Of a stretch of 10,832 bases of DNA, positions 1 to 6,504 are shown in pieces. Position 1 is the first letter of the stretch, and every line of letters begins with the position of its first letter. The notes below the pieces were generated by a model. That model ran no database searches. It was given only the letters and a program-made list of their open reading frames with translations, and was not told the origin of the DNA. The position numbers and the translations under genes are program-made. Source of the DNA: Enterocloster bolteae (GTDB lineage: Bacteria; Bacillota_A; Clostridia; Lachnospirales; Lachnospiraceae); the NCBI GenBank assembly GCA_021769025.1, contig JAETTS010000053.1, forward strand, positions 1 through 10,832, written 5' to 3'.

Positions 1-1265
1 AATGCCAGAATATTGGTCTGGAATGCAATATCTTCAATGGTCTTAATAATCTTGCCGATCTCGTCGGAGGAATTGCTGATATCGGACATAGCGGAAAGCA
101 TATCCTGCATTCTGCGGTTGCTCTCTCCTGCCTCTTCGCCCACTTCCACAGACTTTCTGCTGGCATCCTGAGCACCCTCTGCGTTACGGTTAATATGTCC
201 TGAAACCTCATTAATAGAAGCTGCAAGTTCTTCCACAGAGGAAGCCTGCTCGGTTGCACCCTGGGACAATGCCTGGGCACCGGAGGATACCTGGTCGGAG
301 CCGGAAGACACCTGTTCTGCCGACTGATTCAATGTGGTCATAGTTGTGTTCAGGCTGTTCTTGATCCCCTTCATCGCCTCAAGGATCTTCTGGTAATCAC
401 CGATGTACATGCTTCTGTCCGTAGATCTGGCAGCAAAATCATTGTTGGCCATAGAAGTAAGGATCCGCTCAATATCCCTGATGATAGCGCCTACGCCACT
501 GGTCACCGCATGCATGCTCCTTGCCATGGAACCAAACTCGTCGTTGGACTGGTAATCAACCTCAACAGAAAGGTTACCTTTCACCACTTCCTTCATGGCA
601 TCTTCAATCTTCCTTACAGGAGTCAAGATATTGCCAGTCAGGTTAAGGGCAATAAACAGCGTAATAATAAATGCAACTGCTGCAATACCCACAGACACAG
701 CGGTCAGAATATCCAGCATTCTCATGGAGTTCTGGAAGCTTGCATTGCTTTCAGAAGTCATCTTCTCAACGGCATTGGCCAGCACGGTTACACACTGCTC
801 AATCCTTGGGTTATATTCATTGAGCATAATATCCTGGGCTGCCGCTTTGCTTTCTGCTGTTCCCTCTATTGCATATTCGCCTACACGGCTCCTGGCATCT
901 TTGTTCTCGCCCAGCTTGGTTTCAAACTCTTTCAGCTGGGATACATCCCCTGTATAGTTGCTGTAAATCCACTGAAGTCCGGCCTGGAGATCATTCATAT
1001 GCTGTGTCGCCTTATCAACCCGCTGCCTGGCATCCTCAGTGTCTTCCGTCATGATCGCCAGCATCAGTTCCTTCATAGCGCTTTGCTGGTCATAACGGAT
1101 GTCCTTCACCTGATTGACAGCCTCATAGTCTTCCTCATAGAATTTCCTGTAGCTTGACTTGGCTGTGGAAATTCCCAAGCTGGCAGCAATCACTGATATC
1201 AAAAACAATACCAGGATGGCACCAAATGATACTATGAATTTACTGCTGACTTTTAAATTTTTCAT
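1..1265 (-). CDS. Methyl-accepting chemotaxis protein, N-terminal 421 residues (3' end beyond window)
   Basis: Transmembrane chemoreceptor that controls CheA activity through CheW. My reading of the minus strand from ATG at 1265 gives 421 residues, open to the window edge. A basic N-terminus precedes TM1 at about residues 11-32. A helical extracytoplasmic domain (about 33-183, resembling the four-helix-bundle sensors of MCPs) follows, then TM2 at about 184-208. A HAMP linker covers about 209-262 (P216, DEFG 242-245), with a second HAMP-like stretch near 263-310. The cytoplasmic adaptation helix begins after that, with the typical ATEQASSVEELAAS segment (337-350), whose Q/E residues are probable methylation sites. 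The protein stops at EDIAFQTNILA, exactly where the conserved signalling tip begins, so the CheW/CheA contact region and the C-terminus are not visible. An AAGGAGG ribosome site lies about 8 bases before the ATG. It is divergent from cheA. The ligand is unknown. The family call is secure. Confidence 0.95.
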   Translation of the reverse strand, partial: MKNLKVSSKFIVSFGAILVLFLISVIAASLGISTAKSSYRKFYEEDYEAVNQVKDIRYDQQSAMKELMLAIMTEDTEDARQRVDKATQHMNDLQAGLQWIYSNYTGDVSQLKEFETKLGENKDARSRVGEYAIEGTAESKAAAQDIMLNEYNPRIEQCVTVLANAVEKMTSESNASFQNSMRMLDILTAVSVGIAAVAFIITLFIALNLTGNILTPVRKIEDAMKEVVKGNLSVEVDYQSNDEFGSMARSMHAVTSGVGAIIRDIERILTSMANNDFAARSTDRSMYIGDYQKILEAMKGIKNSLNTTMTTLNQSAEQVSSGSDQVSSGAQALSQGATEQASSVEELAASINEVSGHINRNAEGAQDASRKSVEVGEEAGESNRRMQDMLSAMSDISNSSDEIGKIIKTIEDIAFQTNILA

Positions 1266-1435
1266 TTGCCGCTCCTCCTTAATGAGCCTTCTGTAAATTT
1301 TTAAGTTTCAGACTATCTCACAAACAGCCTTTATGCTCTTTTAGTTATTTCGGCACATTTCTGTTTTTGATAATACTCTTGGGCATAAAATTCCATCTTT
1401 TTTTATTTTTTCTTGTTTTCTTCCTTAAAAACTCT

Positions 1436-1461
1436 TAACAAATCCCTGTTTCCGCCGATAA
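1436..1461 (+). promoter_or_regulatory. Sigma-D (sigma-28/FliA)-type promoter for the che operon
   Basis: TAAC at 1436-1439 is followed by 15 bases and then CCGATAA at 1455-1461, preceded by G to make GCCGATAA. The known consensus is TAAA-N15-CCGATAT in Bacillus and TAAA-N15-GCCGATAA in enterics. The -10 box is therefore almost perfect, and the -35 has one mismatch. The predicted transcript would start near 1468, giving a leader of about 130 bases before cheA. A motility sigma factor driving chemotaxis genes fits established biology, which supports the call. Confidence 0.75.
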
Positions 1462-1519
1462 TAAATCTAGTGTGTTATGGTCTGCCACGCATTTTCGCCG
1501 CAGATTGTTTATGCCGCAG

Positions 1520-1535
1520 CCGCGCTTAAGCGCGG
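1520..1535 (+). repeat. Perfect 16-bp palindrome in the cheA leader (hairpin 1)
   Basis: CCGCGCTTAAGCGCGG reads the same on both strands. In RNA it would fold into a six-pair all-GC stem closed by a UUAA loop. It lies directly against the next hairpin (1536-1555) with no spacer, so the two stems could stack. It could instead be a dimeric protein-binding site. It lies downstream of the sigma-D promoter and is therefore in the predicted transcript. Confidence 0.7.
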
Positions 1536-1563
1536 GAGTCCGGTAGTCCGGACTCTTTGTTTT
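1536..1563 (+). terminator. Intrinsic-terminator-like hairpin inside the cheA leader
   Basis: GAGTCCGG (1536-1543) pairs perfectly with CCGGACTC (1548-1555) across a four-base loop, and TTTGTTTT follows at 1556-1563. That is the form of a Rho-independent terminator. It stands between the sigma-D promoter and cheA, while the upstream gene runs the other way, so it does not end any visible upstream gene. It may attenuate the che operon or end a short RNA of about 95 bases. I could not match the leader to a riboswitch class I know, including the cyclic-di-GMP classes. Confidence 0.55.
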
Positions 1564-1584
1564 CATGCAAAATCATACAAGGAT

Positions 1585-1592
1585 AGGTGGTG
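1585..1592 (+). promoter_or_regulatory. Ribosome binding site that sets the cheA start
   Basis: AGGTGGTG ends seven bases before the ATG at 1600. No comparable site precedes the in-frame ATG at 1477, which would add 41 residues encoded by the hairpin leader. The 1600 start also places CheA residue 1 at the usual distance from the phosphotransfer histidine. Confidence 0.75.
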
Positions 1593-1599
1593 TAATAGA

Positions 1600-3720
1600 A
1601 TGGATAACGGTATGGACAGCAGTATACTAGATACATACCTCTTTGAAACAAATTCCCTTTTAGACCGACTGGACGAGATGCTGGTGGATGATGAGAAGGT
1701 GGGAGATTTTTCTTCTGATGATGTAAACGAAATTTTCCGGATCATGCATACCATCAAGGGTTCTTCAGCCATGATGGAGTTTGCTGCCATCGCAAGCGTT
1801 GCGCATCATATAGAAGATTTGTTCTTTTATATACGTGACAAGGGAATCGAATCCTTAAGCTCCCAGCATAAAAAGGAGCTGTTTAACCTGATGTTCCGTT
1901 CTGAGGATTGCCTGAGAGGACAGGTGGAAAAGGTAGAGCGGGGGGAACCCTTGGATGCCGATATGGACGAATTTGCCGCTGAGATCAACCAGTTTCTAAA
2001 GACAGTCAGCGGTGTAAAGGAGGAAACTCCTGAAGGACAGGCCGAGATACCGGCTGAAGATCCAGCCCCGGAGCCTCCGGCTGCCGTCTCTGCTACTGTT
2101 CCTGATAACCTTCCTGAAGACAAAAAGGCAGTGTGCTTTATCCATGTTTTTTTGGAAGAGGGAATCGGAATGGAGAACCTAAGGGCATACATGATCGTCA
2201 ACGCAGTAAAAGAATGCGATCTTGAGTTCCGCTATTACCCTGAAGGTATGGAATCCGACTCCTCAACCGCCGCCACCATTATTGAAGACGGCTTTTACAT
2301 GGGATTTGAAACCATGGAGGCAGCTTCCAAGGCATCTGATATTTTGAGAACCCAAGGCCATATCCGCTCCTTTGAGGTAGTGGAGGCTTCTGAACCAGAG
2401 CCAGAGCCCACCCCGGCTCCCATAGCGGCTTCTGATGGCACCACAAAACCAGCAGCTCCCGTGCAGTCAAAGCCTGCCCCCAAGCCTGCGGCTCCTGCCA
2501 AGCAGGCAACCAATGCTCCTGTGAAGCAGAATTTAATCAGTGTCAGCCTGATGAAGCTGGACAGCTTACAGAATCTGGTAGGCGAGATTGTTATCACCGA
2601 GTCCATGGTCACCTCCTCCCCGGAGTTAAACCAGTTAAGCAGGGATGCGTACGATAATTTTATGAAGTCTGCCCGCCAGCTGCGCAAGCTTACCGATGAT
2701 TTACAGGATATTTCCATGTCTCTCCGAATGGTTCCTATCTCCGGCGTGTTCCAGAAGATGAGCCGTATCGTTCGGGATATGAAGCAGAAATTGAATAAAG
2801 ACGTGCGCCTCACCCTGATCGGTGAAGACACGGAAATTGATAAAACCATTGTGGACAGCATTCAGGATCCCATCATGCATATGGTTCGTAACGCTGTGGA
2901 TCACGGTATTGAGGATGATCCTCAGGATCGTATCCGTGCAGGAAAGAATGCCCAGGGCGAGGTTATCCTGTCCGCTTCCCATACCAGCAGCGAGGTAATC
3001 ATCTCCATTACCGATGACGGTGCCGGCATGGATCCGGATAAGCTGCTTGTGAAGGCCAGGGACAGAGGCCTTTTAGTAAAACCGGAAAGCGAATATTCCA
3101 AGAAGGAAATCTTAGGTTTCATCATGCTGCCAGGCTTCTCTACCAACCAGGAGGTAACCGAGTTCTCCGGCAGAGGCGTGGGTATGGATGTGGTTAAGAA
3201 GAATATTGAGTCTGTGGGCGGTGTTGTATCAGTCAGCAGCGAGCTTGGAAAAGGAAGTACCTTTACCATGAATATTCCGCTTACCATGGCGATTGTGGAT
3301 GGCATGAGGGTGACTGTGGGAAGTTCTATTTTCATTATCCCCATCGCCAATATCCGCCAGTCCTTCAAGATCACTCCGGAGGAGATTCTTCATGACGAGA
3401 ATGGTTGTGAGATGGTAGAGCGTTTAGGTAATTTCTATCCGGTGGTACGCCTCCACCAGTTCTATGGCATTGAGACTGATATTGACAGCCTGGATGCCGG
3501 CGTTCTCATGTGGGTGGAAGCCAGCGACCGTTCCTTCTGCATCTTTGTAGATGAGTTGGTTGGCGAACAGCAGGCCGTTGTAAAGCCGCTTCCTGCTTAT
3601 CTGAATTGTTTTGATCTTAAAAATTCCGGTATTGCCGGTTGCACCATCATGGGTGATGGAAATATCAGCATGATTCTGGATATTCCAAGCCTCCATGGCG
3701 CGGCTCTGGAAAATGTATAA
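1600..3720 (+). CDS. cheA: Chemotaxis histidine kinase CheA
   Basis: Cytoplasmic kinase of the receptor array. It autophosphorylates and passes phosphate to CheY and CheB. From the ATG at 1600 it has 706 residues, normal for CheA. The P1 (HPt) domain covers about 1-110, with the phosphorylated histidine H50 in MHTIKGSS. A CheY/CheB-binding P2-like domain lies at about 177-265. A Pro/Ala-rich linker follows (about 266-310). The P3 dimerisation helices begin near 313. The P4 ATPase domain shows the N box around N431-H435, the G1 box DDGAGMD at 472-478 and the G2 box GRGVGMD at 524-530, with GKGSTF after it. The CheW-like P5 domain occupies about 566-706. All key residues are present, so the kinase should be active. 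It is the first gene of a rightward operon, behind the sigma-D-type promoter, and cheW follows 22 bases later. Confidence 0.97.
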   Translation: MDNGMDSSILDTYLFETNSLLDRLDEMLVDDEKVGDFSSDDVNEIFRIMHTIKGSSAMMEFAAIASVAHHIEDLFFYIRDKGIESLSSQHKKELFNLMFRSEDCLRGQVEKVERGEPLDADMDEFAAEINQFLKTVSGVKEETPEGQAEIPAEDPAPEPPAAVSATVPDNLPEDKKAVCFIHVFLEEGIGMENLRAYMIVNAVKECDLEFRYYPEGMESDSSTAATIIEDGFYMGFETMEAASKASDILRTQGHIRSFEVVEASEPEPEPTPAPIAASDGTTKPAAPVQSKPAPKPAAPAKQATNAPVKQNLISVSLMKLDSLQNLVGEIVITESMVTSSPELNQLSRDAYDNFMKSARQLRKLTDDLQDISMSLRMVPISGVFQKMSRIVRDMKQKLNKDVRLTLIGEDTEIDKTIVDSIQDPIMHMVRNAVDHGIEDDPQDRIRAGKNAQGEVILSASHTSSEVIISITDDGAGMDPDKLLVKARDRGLLVKPESEYSKKEILGFIMLPGFSTNQEVTEFSGRGVGMDVVKKNIESVGGVVSVSSELGKGSTFTMNIPLTMAIVDGMRVTVGSSIFIIPIANIRQSFKITPEEILHDENGCEMVERLGNFYPVVRLHQFYGIETDIDSLDAGVLMWVEASDRSFCIFVDELVGEQQAVVKPLPAYLNCFDLKNSGIAGCTIMGDGNISMILDIPSLHGAALENV

Positions 3721-3742
3721 TTATAGAAGGGAGGAATGAAAC

Positions 3743-4246
3743 ATGTCTGAAGAAATGAACAACCTGGACATCCTGGAAACGGAAGAAACCGATGAGAATT
3801 CTACTGTGGAACGCTGCCTCACCTTCGATTCCGGAGACCTTATTCTCTACATCAGTACCAAATATGTCATAGAGATCATCAACAACCACTCAATTACTAC
3901 CTTGCCCTTGATGCCGCCTTATATCAAAGGGGTCATCAATTTAAGAGGCCAGGTTCTCCCTGTGGTGGATATCAAATTGCGCATGGGCAACGGTGAGACA
4001 GAATACTCTTGTCTATCTGATTCTTCCGAAGACCGGAGACCCTGTATCATTGTGTTGGATATCAACGGCATCTCCCTTGGAATCATTGTGGATTCTGTAC
4101 GGCAGGTGATCGATATTGATTTTAAGAATGTACGGCCCATCCCTCTAAAGCGCCAGCAAAAGCTGTTAAACGGAATGGTAAACATGGAAGACGGCAGTGT
4201 CTATATGTCTATCGACTGTGATGCCCTGTCCTTTGCTGAACTTTAA
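3743..4246 (+). CDS. cheW: Chemotaxis coupling protein CheW
   Basis: Adaptor that links receptor tips to the CheA P5 domain. It has 167 residues: an acidic N-terminal tail of about 22 residues, then one CheW domain. Family hallmarks visible are the run PPYIKGVINLRGQVLPVVDIK (split here as PPYIKGV and NLRGQVLPVVD), near residues 58-77, and LGIIVDSVRQVIDI near 112-125. The stretch NGMVNMEDGSVYMSIDCD near the end matches the usual closing strands. A GGGAGG ribosome site lies eight bases before the ATG. With no CheV-type receiver domain, it is a plain CheW. It sits 22 bases after cheA, so translation and transcription with cheA are likely. Confidence 0.96.
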   Translation: MSEEMNNLDILETEETDENSTVERCLTFDSGDLILYISTKYVIEIINNHSITTLPLMPPYIKGVINLRGQVLPVVDIKLRMGNGETEYSCLSDSSEDRRPCIIVLDINGISLGIIVDSVRQVIDIDFKNVRPIPLKRQQKLLNGMVNMEDGSVYMSIDCDALSFAEL

Positions 4247-4258
4247 TATAAAAGTTGG

Positions 4259-4305
4259 GCTTTCATCCCCTGTATTCCAGGCTTCACGGCTGCAGAAATG
4301 AAAGC
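4259..4305 (+). repeat. Inverted repeat between cheW and cheR
   Basis: GCTTTCAT (4259-4266) and ATGAAAGC (4298-4305) are perfect complements separated by 31 bases. The loop holds a smaller stem, CCTG (4269-4272) with CAGG (4278-4281). No T-tract follows, so this is not a normal terminator. It may be an RNA processing or stability element that tunes cheR relative to cheAW, or a chance pairing. Confidence 0.4.
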
Positions 4306-4332
4306 ACTCGTCTATAAGATCGAGGTGATTTG

Positions 4333-5151
4333 ATGCTGACATTAACCGATAATGATTTCCAACGCTTATATAAGTATATTCAAAAAAATTATGGTATTGA
4401 TTTAAGTAAGAAAAAACAGCTTATCATAAGCCGTCTTTCCAACTCCCTATCCTCCCAGGGTTATCGTGATTTTTCCGCCTATGTGGATGAGATCACTTCC
4501 GGGCGGGACACCGAGATGGTTACGGCTATGCTCAATAAGCTGACTACCAACTATACATACTTTCTTAGAGAGGAAGAACATTTTAAATATCTCTGGGATA
4601 TTATCCTTCCGGATCTGGCCAAGAAGCACGCAAAAGATAAGTGTTTGGCTATCTGGAGTGCCGGTTGTTCCTCCGGCGAAGAGCCCTATACCATTTCCAT
4701 GTATCTGAAGGAATATTTTGGTGCCCAGGCTTCCCAGTGGGATACCAGGATTCTGGCGACAGATATCTCACAGAAGATTTTGAATACGGCTATTCATGCT
4801 ACGTATGGCGAGGAAGGCATGTCCTCTCTTCCGCCGACCTGGAAACAGAAATATTTTGTGAAGGCGGATAAGGATACATATACGGTCTCTCCGGCCATTA
4901 AGCAGAATGTGATCTTCCGGACGTTTAACCTGATGGATCCCATCAATTTCAAGAGAAAATTTGATCTGATCTTCTGCCGGAATGTTATGATCTATTTTGA
5001 CCAGGCCACCAAGGATGCCCTTGTGCGGAGATTTTATAATGCAACTGTCCCCGGTGGTCATCTTTTTATCGGCCATTCCGAGGGACTTAATAAGGCTACC
5101 TGTCCTTATGAGTATATCAAACCGGCTATTTATCGAAAGAGTGATAAGTAA
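4333..5151 (+). CDS. cheR: Chemotaxis protein methyltransferase CheR
   Basis: Transfers methyl groups from S-adenosylmethionine to receptor glutamates for adaptation. It has 272 residues, a usual length. The N-terminal helical domain covers about 1-75 (FQRLYKYIQKNYGIDL). The catalytic domain shows TTNYTYFLREEEHF at 71-84, the SAM-binding motif IWSAGCSSGEEPYT at 107-120, the acidic LATDIS at 141-146, FCRNVMIYFD at 214-223 and GGHLFIGHSE at 241-250. The start at ATG 4333 is preferred over the adjoining TTG at 4330, because GAGGTGA (4322-4328) would sit too close to the TTG. It follows cheW by 86 bases. No TPR extension is present. Confidence 0.97.
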   Translation: MLTLTDNDFQRLYKYIQKNYGIDLSKKKQLIISRLSNSLSSQGYRDFSAYVDEITSGRDTEMVTAMLNKLTTNYTYFLREEEHFKYLWDIILPDLAKKHAKDKCLAIWSAGCSSGEEPYTISMYLKEYFGAQASQWDTRILATDISQKILNTAIHATYGEEGMSSLPPTWKQKYFVKADKDTYTVSPAIKQNVIFRTFNLMDPINFKRKFDLIFCRNVMIYFDQATKDALVRRFYNATVPGGHLFIGHSEGLNKATCPYEYIKPAIYRKSDK

Positions 5152-5169
5152 ATGCTGCTTTTATGAATA

Positions 5170-5207
5170 GACATGTCTGTATCAGCAGGCATGTCCATTT
5201 CTTATAT
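5170..5207 (+). terminator. Terminator-like hairpin after cheR
   Basis: GACATGTCTG (5170-5179) pairs with CAGGCATGTC (5186-5195) as a ten-pair stem with one G-U pair and a six-base loop. The following bases (CATTTCTTATATT) are only moderately T-rich. It could end part of the transcription after cheR, leaving cheB and the peptidase gene at a lower level or under their own promoter. As a terminator it is weak. Confidence 0.45.
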
Positions 5208-5210
5208 TAC

Positions 5211-5294
5211 AGGTGCTTTGGCTAGTGCTGCCTTGTGGAAATAGCGGTTGATTCAGCAAGGAATACTAGGGAACATACCTGTGTGATTGCACCT
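5211..5294 (+). repeat. Nested inverted repeats in the cheB leader
   Basis: Three pairs of complementary arms nest in order: AGGTGC (5211-5216) with GCACCT (5289-5294), CTAGT (5222-5226) with ACTAG (5265-5269), and CCTTG (5231-5235) with CAAGG (5257-5261). Together they would form a long interrupted stem with a 21-base terminal loop, ending about 37 bases before the cheB ATG. It does not match a riboswitch I recognise. The arms are short, so chance is possible. Confidence 0.3.
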
Positions 5295-5331
5295 TATGAG
5301 ATTTGAAGACTTGAGAAAGAAGGATTGAATT

Positions 5332-6474
5332 ATGGAGAAAAAAATCCGATTGATGATTGTGGATGATTCTATTGTATTTCGAAGCTGGCTCATACAAAAC
5401 TTAGGGGCAGATCCACGCTTTGAAGTGGTTGGGTATGCAGTCAATGCTTTGGATGCCAAGAACAAGCTGCCAATCTTAAATCCGGATATTATGACTCTGG
5501 ATATTGAGATGCCAGGAATGACCGGCCTGGAGTTTTTAAAAGAGGTTCTTCCAACCCATCCGGTTCCTGTTATTCTGGTATCCTCCCTCAATGTAAAGGT
5601 TTTCGATGCCCTGGCGGCAGGAGCCATTGATTTTGTGCGCAAGCCCAGCACAGACATCGGAGGCAAAGAGGCATTTTTAGCCACTCTGAAATCCAAATTG
5701 TCCATCGGTGCCAATGCCAGAGTGCGTCTTCCGGCAAATATGTCGGTTCTCTCCAAAGGCGCTTCCTCTCCCGCTGCTTCCACTTCCTACGGAGCTGCTC
5801 CTTCTGCTACATTGCATGCCGCTTCCGTCACAGCGGCTTCACAGGGAGTCTCATCCTCTGCAAGCGGGGCCAACAGAGTTCCTTTTATGAATTCCAATGT
5901 TGACCTGATTGCCATCGGCGCTTCCACAGGTGGAACAGAGGCGATTCTGGAAGTGGTTCGGCAGTTTCCAGCCAGGATGCCAGGGATTGTCATCACACAG
6001 CATATGCCGCCAGGCTTTACAGCGATGTACGCTGAGAGACTGAACCGTATCTGCAAGCTGGAGGTAAAAGAAGCGGCCCATGGTGACAAGGTTCAGCCAG
6101 GCCTGATCCTCCTTGCCCCTGGTGGACTGCAGATGCGCGTGGTACGCTTAGGATCCGGGTATTCTGTCACCTGTACCAACGAGGCAAAGGTAAGCGGACA
6201 CCGTCCCTCTGTCGATGTACTGTTTGACTCTGTGGCTGCCAATGTAAAAAGCCGGGCTATCGGCGTGATCCTTACTGGCATGGGAGCGGATGGTGCCATG
6301 GGTATGCTCCGTATGAGGAAAGCAGGAGCCTATACCATCGGGCAGGATCGGGAGACCTGTGTTGTCTATGGAATGCCTATGGAAGCCTACAAGATCGGTG
6401 GAGTCTGCCAGCAGGCTGCTTTGAGTACCATTCCTCAGGTTGTCCTGGCTCAGCTTGCCAAAGCGAAAGGATAA
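5332..6474 (+). CDS. cheB: Chemotaxis response regulator protein-glutamate methylesterase CheB
   Basis: Removes methyl groups from, and can deamidate, receptor glutamates. It is activated when CheA phosphorylates its receiver domain. It has 380 residues. The receiver domain (about 4-122) shows the acidic pair D11-D12, the phosphoacceptor D57 in TLDIEMPG, S84-S85 and K104 in FVRKP. A long Ser/Ala-rich linker covers about 134-188. The methylesterase domain (about 190-378) carries the catalytic triad: S198 in GASTGGTEA, H224 in ITQHMPPGF and D320 in GMGADGAMG. All active residues are intact. The ribosome site AGAAGGA is about eight bases before the ATG. It is 180 bases after cheR, a gap containing a hairpin and possible RNA structure. 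The linker is longer and more Ser/Ala-rich than in many CheB proteins. Confidence 0.97.
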   Translation: MEKKIRLMIVDDSIVFRSWLIQNLGADPRFEVVGYAVNALDAKNKLPILNPDIMTLDIEMPGMTGLEFLKEVLPTHPVPVILVSSLNVKVFDALAAGAIDFVRKPSTDIGGKEAFLATLKSKLSIGANARVRLPANMSVLSKGASSPAASTSYGAAPSATLHAASVTAASQGVSSSASGANRVPFMNSNVDLIAIGASTGGTEAILEVVRQFPARMPGIVITQHMPPGFTAMYAERLNRICKLEVKEAAHGDKVQPGLILLAPGGLQMRVVRLGSGYSVTCTNEAKVSGHRPSVDVLFDSVAANVKSRAIGVILTGMGADGAMGMLRMRKAGAYTIGQDRETCVVYGMPMEAYKIGGVCQQAALSTIPQVVLAQLAKAKG

Positions 6475-6504
6475 GGGATAGCCGCCATAAATTTATAGAG
6501 AATC

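Larger units (their letters stand above)
1266..1599. other. Divergent intergenic region between mcp and cheA
   Basis: No gene is supported in this 334-base stretch. It holds, left to right: the mcp ribosome binding site; a possible sigma-D -10-like box for mcp on the minus strand (GCCGAAAT, 1354 to 1347, without a convincing -35); a nearly pure pyrimidine tract at about 1391-1426; a rightward sigma-D-type promoter at 1436-1461; a direct repeat of GCCGCAG (1497-1503 and 1513-1519); two adjacent hairpins at 1520-1555; and the cheA ribosome binding site. An open frame runs from an ATG at 1477 into cheA, but it lacks a ribosome site and crosses the hairpins. Confidence 0.75.

Noticed and set aside
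510..1157. Long plus-strand open frame (215 codons) opposite mcp
   Set aside because: It is antisense to a clearly coding chemoreceptor with conserved domains, its product is Cys/His-rich without family features, and it lacks a convincing ribosome site.
1347..1354. GCCGAAAT on the minus strand as a sigma-D -10 box for mcp
   Set aside because: The -10 is close to consensus and well placed, but no TAAA-like -35 lies 14-16 bases upstream, so I do not list it as a promoter.
1465..1563. Cyclic-di-GMP riboswitch in the cheA leader
   Set aside because: Such riboswitches are common before clostridial motility genes, but I could not find the conserved core sequences of class I, nor a convincing class II fold.
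1477..1599. In-frame 41-residue N-terminal extension of CheA from ATG 1477
   Set aside because: No ribosome binding site precedes 1477, the extension crosses both leader hairpins, and it matches no CheA domain. The ATG at 1600 has a good site and gives normal P1 spacing.
2295..2861. Minus-strand open frame of 188 codons inside cheA
   Set aside because: It is a shadow of the cheA coding frame, with a composition expected from the complement and no recognisable domain.
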